12,940 nt of DNA from Bacteroidales bacterium (lineage in GTDB: Bacteria; Bacteroidota; Bacteroidia; Bacteroidales; UBA7960), in assembly GCA_007123065.1 (NCBI GenBank), contig SKSI01000010.1:1-12940 (forward strand). The letters run 5' to 3'. This document shows, in pieces, positions 5,593-12,940 of this stretch (position 1 is the first letter of the stretch; every line of letters starts with the position of its first letter). A model generated the notes under the pieces. The model was not told where the DNA came from, did no database searches, and was given only the letters and a program-made list of their open reading frames with translations. The translations under genes and the position numbers were made by a program.

Positions 5593-6839
5593 AACTGTTT
5601 ATTTGTTTTGATGATGTCAAGGTCGGTAAAAAAGCCGGGATAAGACTTGGTTACTGCGTCTGCATCCTCAATATGAACCGGCCCGCTCGCTGATAATGCT
5701 GCCGTTGCCGCAGCCATCGCGATCCGATGGTCGTTGTGTGCATCAACTGTGGCACCTTTTGTCGTTCCTCCTTCGATGAACATTGTGTTTTGGCCGGCTC
5801 TTATATTGACGCCCATTTTTTTGAAAATATTTATCAGGCTGACCAGCCTGTCGCTCTCCTTTGTCCTTAATCTTTCTGTACCACTGATTCGGCTTTCTCC
5901 TTTGCAATTGGCTGCAAGAACCACGAGCGGGGGAAAGAGATCCGGACAATCTGTGGCATCAAAATTAAAGGAATGAAGCTGGGTTTTTTCTGTTAAAACA
6001 ACATCTTCTTTGATATGTACTTTTGCACCTGCCAGGATTAGTGCATCAAGAATTCTGCGATCCGCCTGTTTAGAGTCAGTTTTAAGGTTGTGAACGGATA
6101 CGGCACCGTTAACGGCACCGGCAACAAGAATAAATGCTGACCCGCTCCAGTCGCCTTCAACAGTATAGTTGGTGGCTTTGTAGGATTGCTCGTTTTTGAT
6201 CACCAAAGCATCATAGCCCTCCCGTTCAACTGTCACACCAAAATGTTCCATTATTTCGATGGTCAGGTCAATATAGGGCTTGCTTTTAGGTTTTGAAACG
6301 CGTATTTCAATATCCGAATTTGCTAAAACCGAGGCGATAAGAATACCAGATAGTATTTGCGACGTTTCGGAAGCGTCAATGTGGAGTGTTTTTCCACGAA
6401 TTGGACCGCGAATAATAATGGGCAACTTGCCGCTGTTGGTTTCATAGGTCACACCCATAGACTCCAGCGCTTTTTGTATTGGGGACAATGGACGGTGAAG
6501 CAATGTGCCGCTACCTGTTATTGATATTGTTGTGTCAAATAAGGATACTATACCGGCAAACATTCGAAGACAAAGTCCTGATTCGCCACAGTTCAGGGTT
6601 TGATGAGCCGGCCGGAATCCGCCACGGACAAATAAAGAATTTCCCGAAAAACTCAGGTCTGCACCAAGGCTTCTGCAAACCAGGATCAGAGACAAAACAT
6701 CATCACTTGTTCCTGGTTTAACGATCTCAGACATGCCGTTAGCTATGGATGCAATCGCAATCGCGCGCTGTGCAGCACTTTTAGAAGGTGGTGCAATGAT
6801 GCTTCCTTTAACAGCCGAAGGCCAGATGCTTTTCTTCAT
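5589..6839 (-). CDS. aroA: 3-phosphoshikimate 1-carboxyvinyltransferase (EPSP synthase)
   Basis: It transfers the enolpyruvyl group of PEP to shikimate-3-phosphate, the penultimate step to chorismate. The substrate-binding PPSKSAAQR motif near the N-terminus, RISGTERLRTKESDRL (catalytic Glu and basic residues) and the C-terminal HNDHRIAMA motif are all present. I chose the ATG at 6839 (416 residues, MKKSIWPSAVKGSI), where family similarity begins; the frame is open further to a TTG at 6854. The start overlaps the end of aroE by 32 bases and the stop overlaps aroC as ATGA. The PEP-loop that reads GNAGTAMRPL in E. coli reads GESGLCLRMF here, so the positions equivalent to Thr97 and Pro101 are Leu and Met. 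This is probably a lineage feature but bears on glyphosate sensitivity. Confidence 0.95.
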   Translation of the reverse strand: MKKSIWPSAVKGSIIAPPSKSAAQRAIAIASIANGMSEIVKPGTSDDVLSLILVCRSLGADLSFSGNSLFVRGGFRPAHQTLNCGESGLCLRMFAGIVSLFDTTISITGSGTLLHRPLSPIQKALESMGVTYETNSGKLPIIIRGPIRGKTLHIDASETSQILSGILIASVLANSDIEIRVSKPKSKPYIDLTIEIMEHFGVTVEREGYDALVIKNEQSYKATNYTVEGDWSGSAFILVAGAVNGAVSVHNLKTDSKQADRRILDALILAGAKVHIKEDVVLTEKTQLHSFNFDATDCPDLFPPLVVLAANCKGESRISGTERLRTKESDRLVSLINIFKKMGVNIRAGQNTMFIEGGTTKGATVDAHNDHRIAMAAATAALSASGPVHIEDADAVTKSYPGFFTDLDIIKTNKQL

Positions 6840-7743
6840 CGATGATTGCTGCAATAGATTTTTTATTCAGCCCCAAACCTGATATGATCAGGTCATAATC
6901 CCCTGATCCAAAATCTTTCATGCTTGTTTTATTAAATACGAAGATACGCAGATTTTCCGCTGAAGCTTTTGTTTTCAAACCCTTTTCAAGTTTTACAGTT
7001 GTAGTGCTTTTTTGTGACAGGTCATTTTTTCCGCTGATATAAAAAGAGGCGGCCTCAAGGCCTTGATGAATCAGCCACCGTTCGCCCGGAATGATTTTTA
7101 TCCCGCGGGAACGGGTGTGTTCCGACATCAGGGAAGGTTTGTAAACGGCATCAAGCAAACAGCCATAAGCCATGTATCCGGCGTACGGGGGAATCGCCTC
7201 CGGCAATATAGTGGAAACGACGGCATCAAACCAGGGCGTTTTCCCCCCCTGTTTCCAGGGGATCAATTCCGCGTTATACTTTGTCGCCAGTTTTTTTCCG
7301 CTATCGGTCGTGCGATTGGAAATAAACAGATTCGCCTGTGCCTTGCTCAGTCCATATGCTGCTGCTTTTGCCGCTCCGCCTGCCCCGAGAACCAGAATAT
7401 TGGCACCTTTCAGCTTCAGACCGGCTTCTTCCAAAGCCCCTGTAACGCCCTTTTGGTCCGTGTTGTGTCCGATTATTCTGTTTTCTTCCCGGCGAATGCA
7501 GTTAACCGCTCCAATTGATTTTGCTTCTTCAGAAACTTCATCCAGGAGCGGTAAAAGTTTTTCCTTAAGCGGTGCTGTAATGCTTGCTCCGGAAATGTTT
7601 AATGCTTTAACAATCTGAATTATGTTTTCAGGTGAAGCCGGCCGGATTCTGATGTATTGATCTGAAGCATCCAGTAAAGGACGAAACATTTGCGGACTTT
7701 TGCTGTGTAGAATGGGTTGTCCGAAAACAGCGTATAAGGCCAT
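6808..7743 (-). CDS. aroE: Shikimate dehydrogenase with C-terminal extension
   Basis: It reduces 3-dehydroshikimate to shikimate using NADPH. The substrate domain shows HSKSP (Ser14, Ser16), ITAPLKEKL with catalytic Lys60, GAVNCI, and GHNTDQKGV with catalytic Asp96. The nucleotide-binding domain shows LGAGGAAKA at 119-127 and SNRT at 142-145, fitting NADPH use. DAVYKPS near 198-204 and HQGLEAASFY near 226-235 complete the family pattern. At 311 residues it is longer than the usual ~270-290: the known fold ends near residue 240-256, and about 55 residues follow (from LKTKASAENL to the stop) that I cannot assign. Part of that tail is encoded in the overlap with aroA. It starts 24 bases after aroB in the same operon. 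Confidence 0.93.
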   Translation of the reverse strand: MALYAVFGQPILHSKSPQMFRPLLDASDQYIRIRPASPENIIQIVKALNISGASITAPLKEKLLPLLDEVSEEAKSIGAVNCIRREENRIIGHNTDQKGVTGALEEAGLKLKGANILVLGAGGAAKAAAYGLSKAQANLFISNRTTDSGKKLATKYNAELIPWKQGGKTPWFDAVVSTILPEAIPPYAGYMAYGCLLDAVYKPSLMSEHTRSRGIKIIPGERWLIHQGLEAASFYISGKNDLSQKSTTTVKLEKGLKTKASAENLRIFVFNKTSMKDFGSGDYDLIISGLGLNKKSIAAIIDEEKHLAFGC

Positions 7744-7767
7744 TATTGTTGGTGTTAATATGATTTA

Positions 7768-8787
7768 TTATTGAATACCGCTGGTCAGTTCGGTGACCGG
7801 GATCGGAATCACCTCTGCCTGCCCGATGCCTTTCATAAAGACAAAATGAATGGTATCGCCTTCCTTTTTTTTGTCTTTTATTATTGATTCATAGATTGTT
7901 TTTTCCTGAGATGGAGTCTTCGTTGGCAACTCCAATGACTTGAGAAGCTTTATGATCTCCACCCGTTCGTTCTTTTTTAATAATCCTTTTTGTTCCGACA
8001 GGTTTGCAGCAAAAACCAGTCCGACACTTACTGCTTGCCCGTGAGGGATTTTTAGAACTTTTTCCACGGCGTGTCCCCAGGTGTGACCGAGGTTTAACTT
8101 GCGGCGCTCTCCTGTCTCCTGTTCATCAAGGTTTACAATGTTTGCTTTGACCTGAACGGAGTGTTTGATCAACTTTTTAACAAGATCCCGGTCTCTCTTC
8201 AAAATGCTTTCAGCATGTTGCATCATTTCAAAAAACATATCCCTGTCAGCAATCAGGCAATGCTTAACCGCTTCGGCGAGACCGTTCCGGAACTCAATAT
8301 CTGGCAGGGTGTTGAGCGTTCGTGGGTCGATTAACACAAACGCCGGCTGCCTGAATGTGCCGATCATGTTTTTGTACCCATCCAGGTTTACCCCCGTTTT
8401 GCCTCCGATTGCAGCATCAATCTGTGCCAGCAGACTGGTGGGAACATATCCGAAGTTTATACCACGCATATAAATGGAGGCTACGAATCCGGTCATGTCG
8501 CACACAACACCGCCACCGAATCCGAGAATAAACGAGGAGCGGTCTGCTCCTTGTGTTGTAAGCCAGCGACATATTTCGATTGCAGCATCAATGGTTTTGC
8601 TTGACTCTCCGGCTTGCATCACAAAAACCGGTGCATTTGGAAAGAATTTGCTCCAGTGGACTTTGACATGGTCGTCAGTAATAACAAAGACAGGGGTTTT
8701 TGGAATAAGGTACGGTAAACGATTCAGTGAGTCGTCAAGGATAATTTTACTTGCGCCGGTTTTGCCGAAAACTTTGATTTCTTCCAT
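7768..8787 (-). CDS. aroB: 3-dehydroquinate synthase
   Basis: It converts DAHP to 3-dehydroquinate, the second step of the shikimate pathway, and needs NAD+ and a divalent metal, usually zinc. The 339-residue protein has the NAD-binding GFGGGVVCDMTGF (residues 89-101) and the PTSLLAQIDAAIGGKTGVN segment near 116-134. Likely metal ligands are Glu172 (GLAEAVKH), His234 (LNLGHTWGHAVE) and His248 (IPHGQ). It is slightly shorter than average but complete. It is the first gene of the minus-strand aroB-E-A-C run, so operon control should act in front of it; a TACTTTTG -7 candidate lies about 90 bases upstream. The ATG is preceded by an A-rich stretch with no Shine-Dalgarno sequence. Confidence 0.96.
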   Translation of the reverse strand: MEEIKVFGKTGASKIILDDSLNRLPYLIPKTPVFVITDDHVKVHWSKFFPNAPVFVMQAGESSKTIDAAIEICRWLTTQGADRSSFILGFGGGVVCDMTGFVASIYMRGINFGYVPTSLLAQIDAAIGGKTGVNLDGYKNMIGTFRQPAFVLIDPRTLNTLPDIEFRNGLAEAVKHCLIADRDMFFEMMQHAESILKRDRDLVKKLIKHSVQVKANIVNLDEQETGERRKLNLGHTWGHAVEKVLKIPHGQAVSVGLVFAANLSEQKGLLKKNERVEIIKLLKSLELPTKTPSQEKTIYESIIKDKKKEGDTIHFVFMKGIGQAEVIPIPVTELTSGIQ

Positions 8788-8876
8788 AAGGTATTTTTAA
8801 AGAAGTTTAAGTTCCGGAATCAAGATCAGACTGAAGTCAACACATTACTCCATGATAAGACATCTGATCGTTTCAT

Positions 8877-8884
8877 CAAAAGTA
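8877..8884 (-). promoter_or_regulatory. Putative -7 element for the aroBEAC operon
   Basis: On the minus strand the bases read TACTTTTG, an exact match to TAnnTTTG. Transcription from near 8870 would give a leader of about 80 bases before aroB. I see no -33 TTTG at the right distance and no recognisable leader peptide or riboswitch in the leader. Confidence 0.35.
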
Positions 8885-9059
8885 ACAAACTTTAACGAGG
8901 TTATGATTGCCATCATGTAAAGGATTTTCAAAAAAACACGTTGATCAAAAAATTAGTTATTCATAAAGAAATGTATCTTTATAAAAATTTTAAGGATATC
9001 TTTACTATTAATTAGCGAGATTAGATAATCCAGGGCAAACTTTTGATGATTGATTCCAT

Positions 9060-10748
9060 ATGAGCACTAAAGTAAAGCTTTATCTGGTTGTGTTGACTTT
9101 GTTTATGACCTCAATTTTGGCAATTGTCACTTTTCTTTTGCTGAGTCGAAATCAGGAAAAATTATTTCGTGAGAATAGCCGGGCCCAGATATATGAGGCA
9201 ACGAAAGCGATAAATGAAATTCATGAAATTCATATTTATTGGGTGGCTTATGACTATGGTTTGTGGGATGGGATGGTTGATCTTTCCCAACGTCCTAACC
9301 CCTCATGGGCAAAGGAAAACCTTGGGGAGGTTCTGTATTGGTTTGATCTGGATGCCCTTTGGGTCATGGATCTTAATGGGACCATTACTTACAGTGAAGC
9401 AAACAGTTGTGCGGCAAATTTACCCGATACTACTTTTTCAGAAACATTGCTTTCTAAACTCTATCAAGAAAGATATATAGACTTTTACACGTTGGCCGGT
9501 GATGAGTTGATTCTGATCCAGGGAGCTACAATTCACAGAACCGGAGATGAGGACCGGGAAACGGATCCGGCAGGATATCTTTTTATGGCAAAATGCTGGG
9601 ACGAGGAAATTACCGGATTACTGGATAAGCTGACGTGGAGTGAAGTGGATCTGGTGCCGGCAACAAATGGTTGTCCGACCCAGGCAGAAGCCATGAAACA
9701 GAATTTAATTATCCCGTACATGCACTGGAATGGTGAGATCATTGCAAGTTTGAAGTTTTCCAAACGTGTGGATTTTTCTGAACTGATGAGAACCAATGCA
9801 CTACGGATAGTTCTTGTTATGGCATGGTTTGCATTATTCAGCCTGATGGTTTTGGCGATACTTTTACACCATTGGGTTGGTAAACCTTTAGATTTAATTG
9901 CTGATGTGATTAGTAAGAATAACATCCAAAAACTAAAAACCCTCAAAAGATCGAGCAGCGATTTTAAAAAGATTGGTCTCCTTATAGAAGATTTCTTGCA
10001 ACAGAAAGAGGAATTAAAAACCGCAAAGCAAAAAGCAGAAGAGACTGACAAGCTGAAGTCCGCCTTTCTTGCTAACGTGAGTCATGAGATACGAACTCCA
10101 ATGAGTGGCGTTACAGGTTTTGCAGAATTGCTTCAGAAGGAAGACCTAACCTACGAGCAACGCATGCATTATACAGATGTTATTATCAGTAGCGGCCAGC
10201 ATTTGCTTCAGCTGATTGATGATGTTCTTGATCTTTCAGTAATTGAATCCGGACAGGTACAACTTGTGAATAAAGCATTTGACCTGGAACAACTGATGCA
10301 TGAGATACATCTGTTTTTTCTTGAAAATGATAATGTACATGAGAAACAGCTTGGCTTTACTCTTCATTATGAGCTCCAGGAACATGAAATCAGACTTGTG
10401 GGCGACAGAAAGCGCCTAAAGCAGGTTTTGTTTAACTTGTTGTCTAATGCCCTGAAATTTACAGTAGAAGGAGAAGTTGTTTTTGGCTGCAGGAAAGAAC
10501 AGGAAGATGAGGTGCTTTTCTTTGTCAAGGATACCGGCCCGGGAATTCCGGAAAATCATCATGCTTTCATATTCGATCGTTTTACCCAGATTCACAGCAC
10601 TTATTATCAAGATAGCAAACGGCAGGGAACCGGTCTGGGCCTTGCCATCTGCAAGGGTCTGGTTTCTGCGATGGGAGGCCGTATCTGGGTTGAATCCCGG
10701 GAAGGAACAGGCAGCACATTCTTTTTCACATTGCCTGAAAAACCTTAA
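9060..10748 (+). CDS. Membrane sensor histidine kinase with CHASE4-type sensor domain
   Basis: The 562-residue protein has a transmembrane helix at about 7-28, an extracytoplasmic region of about 215 residues, a second helix at about 248-270, a short HAMP-like and coiled-coil linker, then the kinase core. The sensor resembles CHASE4: YDYGLWDGMVDL followed by PNPSWAKENLG and LDALWVMDLNG. The kinase has the H-box FLANVSHEIRTP with His342, the N-box QVLFNLLSNALKFT (Asn459 and Asn463), the G1 box DTGPGIP starting at Asp491, the F-box FIFDRFTQ, and the G2 box GTGLGLAI near 523-530. It lacks a receiver or output domain and has no response regulator next to it, so its partner is unknown. It is divergent from aroB across 272 AT-rich bases. 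The signal sensed by CHASE4 domains is not known. Confidence 0.93.
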   Translation: MSTKVKLYLVVLTLFMTSILAIVTFLLLSRNQEKLFRENSRAQIYEATKAINEIHEIHIYWVAYDYGLWDGMVDLSQRPNPSWAKENLGEVLYWFDLDALWVMDLNGTITYSEANSCAANLPDTTFSETLLSKLYQERYIDFYTLAGDELILIQGATIHRTGDEDRETDPAGYLFMAKCWDEEITGLLDKLTWSEVDLVPATNGCPTQAEAMKQNLIIPYMHWNGEIIASLKFSKRVDFSELMRTNALRIVLVMAWFALFSLMVLAILLHHWVGKPLDLIADVISKNNIQKLKTLKRSSSDFKKIGLLIEDFLQQKEELKTAKQKAEETDKLKSAFLANVSHEIRTPMSGVTGFAELLQKEDLTYEQRMHYTDVIISSGQHLLQLIDDVLDLSVIESGQVQLVNKAFDLEQLMHEIHLFFLENDNVHEKQLGFTLHYELQEHEIRLVGDRKRLKQVLFNLLSNALKFTVEGEVVFGCRKEQEDEVLFFVKDTGPGIPENHHAFIFDRFTQIHSTYYQDSKRQGTGLGLAICKGLVSAMGGRIWVESREGTGSTFFFTLPEKP

Positions 10749-10851
10749 ATATAGCCATCTGTGCTGGCTTATTCGCTGATCATATTATTCACATCGTCAA
10801 ATATCCCGGCCATTTCCTGAACCGGAATCAGCTATTTTTAAAAAAAGGATG

Positions 10852-10859
10852 TATATTTG
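10852..10859 (+). promoter_or_regulatory. Putative -7 element for the S9 peptidase gene
   Basis: TATATTTG matches TAnnTTTG exactly, 63 bases before the ATG at 10923. The leader would be about 55 bases long. No convincing -33 TTTG is present. Confidence 0.4.
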
Positions 10860-10922
10860 ATGCTCCAGCCCATTTGCAAAGGCATCAAACTATCGTTATT
10901 TGTATCCCAAACAGTCTGTTCT

Positions 10923-12940
10923 ATGTTTAAAAAACTTGTTGTTTACATTATTCTTTCGTTTTTTTGTTTTATATGGATTGCTGCAGAACGCAGGCCAATG
11001 ACCCTTGAAGATGTGATGAACTTTCACCATATTTCATTGCATCAGATTCAGTTAAATCACGATGGAAGCTGGATGGCATACACGGCTGCTCCCGATCATG
11101 GTGACGGTTATGGTGAAGCGGTTTCTTCCGACGGCCAAACCCGCTATATGGTTGAGAGAGGTCACGCTCCCCGGTTTTCTGCCGATGGCAGGTGGCTTTT
11201 GTTTGTTCGTCGTCCGCCTCAAAAGGAGCTGAATGCAGCAACTCCGAATAACCGTCCGAATGATGAAAGCTACTTGCTGAATCTTGACAGTGGTGAAGAA
11301 AAAGAATATGCAGATGTGCGGCTTGCACGATTTAGTGAAAGCGGATCTTTCCTTTTTGTTCACCATGCTTTTACCGAAGACACATTGCTTAATGAGGATC
11401 AAAATAAAGCCCTGAAAGAAGCAGGTTCCGAACTGTATATTCTGAACATAGAAAACCAGCAGGAAAGGACATTGCAATTTGTAGACTCATGGTCTGTTGA
11501 CAGCCTGGCAACAAGTTTGGTTTTTGTCAGAAAAGACACCCTAAAAAACAACAACGGACTGTTCTGTTTGGCGCTTGATGAATTAAATAGTCAGCCTTTA
11601 GCCCTTGACACTGTTGGTCAAAGAAAATTCGGAAACTTCACCTGGCATCAGGAACTTTCTAAGCTTGTCTATATGCGTGCCGAAGATATTGAAGAAGATA
11701 CTTTAGAAACAGCTAAAGTCAAATACTGGAATACGCGATTGGATGAGCCCGAAACTTTTTTAACGCAGGAAGATGCTCCGGAAGGTTACTTTCTCCCCTT
11801 CGACAACAGGCTTGAATGGACCGGAGATGGCTCTCGCCTCTATTTTGGTTTCAGACCGGAGCGCTTCGCTGCGAACCCGAAACCAGATCAGGTGTTTGAT
11901 TCTGTAATTGATTCTCTTCGGCAAAAAACTGCTGTTGATATATGGCACGTGAATGATCCGCTAATCAAGACCCACGAAAAAGAAAGCTGGAGCCGTATCA
12001 GCAGACAGAACCTTATTTCTGTATTTCATCTTGAAGACAGGAATATGGTGCGCCTGGCGTGTGAAACGTATCATAATGTGCAAACAGCCCCAACCGGAGA
12101 TTATGTGTTGGTCAGTAGCTCACGGCCATACGAAAAGCGTATTACCTGGGAAGGATGGTTTCGGGATGTGTATGTGATGAATTTATTCACGGGAGAAAAA
12201 CAACCGGTTGTTGAAGAAATGCAGGGCAATGTATCCCTGTCGCCCAACGGCCTGTATGTATTATATTTCCTGAATGCCAACTGGCATTCAATGAACACCT
12301 TAACGGGTGAACACATAAATTTAACTGAGGCGCTGGATGTTCCTTTTTACAGCGAAACACACGACAGGCCATCCACTCTGCCTTCATACGGCATGGCTGG
12401 TTGGATGGAAGACGGCCATACGGCGCTGGTCTATGATCGTTACGATGTTTGGCGGGCAGACCTTCTGGCCGGGACCATGAACAATGTTACTGCAGGATGG
12501 GGTCGTGAGAATCAACGTGTGTTGCGGATTCGCAAACTTGATGAAGATCCGCTGTTCGGACGTCGTGAAACGGTTTTTCTGGAAGGATTTTGTGATCATT
12601 TAAAAGAGCGGGCCATCTATACTGCACGCCTGAACCGGGAAGGTGTGAGCTTACTGAAGGATGCAGAACAAAACCTGCGCCTGCGCCGGCTTTCAAAAGA
12701 TGGCAATGCCATACTCTTTACGCTGGAGTCTAATGATCTGTTTCCTGATATATGGATAACGGATCCGCGTTTCAGAAACACCAGGCAGCTCACCAGCCTG
12801 CAAAGGCAACTTGAACCGTTTAACTGGGGACAGGCAGAGCTGATCAGCTATTATTCAGCAGATGGTGTCCCCCTTCAGGGAATTGTTATCAAACCCGGGG
12901 ATTATGATTCATCAAAAAAGTATCCGGTTTTTGTGTATTA
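10923..12940 (+). CDS. Secreted S9 family (prolyl oligopeptidase-type) peptidase, 3' end outside window
   Basis: The frame is open from the ATG at 10923 to the last base, giving 672 residues so far. A signal peptide is clear: MFKK, then a hydrophobic run VVYIILSFFCFIWIAA, with likely cleavage before ERRP. The next ~610 residues are beta-propeller-like, with repeated 'SxDGxW/xxxF' blades such as LNHDGSWMAYTAA, FSADGRWLLFVR, WTGDGSRLYFGF, LSPNGLYVLYF and LSKDGNAILFTLES. At about residue 638 the S9 catalytic domain begins with ISYYSADGVPLQGIVIKPG and KKYPVFVY. The Ser-Asp-His triad, including the expected GxSxGG, lies beyond the window, so activity cannot be confirmed. Family members of this large type are cell-envelope or secreted enzymes that cleave peptides. 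The gene has its own candidate promoter and is probably not co-transcribed with the kinase 174 bases upstream. Confidence 0.88.
   Translation, partial: MFKKLVVYIILSFFCFIWIAAERRPMTLEDVMNFHHISLHQIQLNHDGSWMAYTAAPDHGDGYGEAVSSDGQTRYMVERGHAPRFSADGRWLLFVRRPPQKELNAATPNNRPNDESYLLNLDSGEEKEYADVRLARFSESGSFLFVHHAFTEDTLLNEDQNKALKEAGSELYILNIENQQERTLQFVDSWSVDSLATSLVFVRKDTLKNNNGLFCLALDELNSQPLALDTVGQRKFGNFTWHQELSKLVYMRAEDIEEDTLETAKVKYWNTRLDEPETFLTQEDAPEGYFLPFDNRLEWTGDGSRLYFGFRPERFAANPKPDQVFDSVIDSLRQKTAVDIWHVNDPLIKTHEKESWSRISRQNLISVFHLEDRNMVRLACETYHNVQTAPTGDYVLVSSSRPYEKRITWEGWFRDVYVMNLFTGEKQPVVEEMQGNVSLSPNGLYVLYFLNANWHSMNTLTGEHINLTEALDVPFYSETHDRPSTLPSYGMAGWMEDGHTALVYDRYDVWRADLLAGTMNNVTAGWGRENQRVLRIRKLDEDPLFGRRETVFLEGFCDHLKERAIYTARLNREGVSLLKDAEQNLRLRRLSKDGNAILFTLESNDLFPDIWITDPRFRNTRQLTSLQRQLEPFNWGQAELISYYSADGVPLQGIVIKPGDYDSSKKYPVFVY

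Noticed and set aside
6840..6854. TTG at 6854 as the aroA start
   Set aside because: The ATG at 6839 fits family similarity, is a better start codon and shortens the overlap with aroE.
8974..9004. Two TATCTTTA copies as -7 elements for the histidine kinase
   Set aside because: Each misses the final G of TAnnTTTG and neither has a TTTG at the correct upstream distance.
10775..10840. Possible intrinsic terminator after the kinase: GCTGAT...ATCAGC followed by TATTTTTAAAAA, with an inner CCGG/CCGG pair
   Set aside because: The outer arms are 46 bases apart and the inner stem is just 4 bp; the T-run is suggestive but the structure is not convincing.

Overview
The window looks like chromosomal DNA from a member of the Bacteroidota (Bacteroidales-like). 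The reasons are: -7 elements of the form TAnnTTTG and no clear Shine-Dalgarno sequences in front of the genes; a vSGLT-like sugar symporter; a piece of a Porphyromonas-type peptidylarginine deiminase; and a large secreted S9 peptidase. No rRNA, tRNA, CRISPR array or transposase was seen.

Layout. Bases 2-301 hold the 3' end of a YyaL/DUF255 thioredoxin-fold protein gene. The following spacer (302-546) carries a long imperfect hairpin and ACGGATT repeats that resemble dispersed intergenic repeats. A Na+/sugar symporter gene (547-2187) is on the minus strand. From 2318 to 3346 lies a run of four broken gene pieces, all on the plus strand and directly abutting: a response-regulator N-terminus, the core of a metallophosphoesterase, the C-terminus of a peptidylarginine deiminase with an in-frame stop, and the C-terminus of a second, different YyaL protein. 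A consensus promoter then precedes an intact exported DUF2891 protein (3435-4559).

The centre is a minus-strand aromatic amino acid operon read aroB, aroE, aroA, aroC (8787 down to 4615). Its gaps and overlaps are very tight: 24 nt between aroB and aroE, a 32-nt overlap of aroE and aroA, and an ATGA overlap of aroA and aroC. Together these genes cover most of the route from DAHP to chorismate; 3-dehydroquinate dehydratase, shikimate kinase and DAHP synthase must be encoded elsewhere. AroE carries an unexplained C-terminal extension of about 55 residues.

Divergent from aroB is a CHASE4-type membrane histidine kinase (9060-10748) with no response regulator beside it. After another consensus promoter, a secreted S9 prolyl-oligopeptidase-family gene starts at 10923 and runs off the end of the window, with only its beta-propeller part present.

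The most unusual item is the 1-kb gene-fragment mosaic at 2318-3346. It is either a hotspot of successive deletions or insertions, or an assembly chimera; sequence alone cannot decide. I found no convincing new defence or mobile system. The rest is ordinary housekeeping and secreted-protein content.
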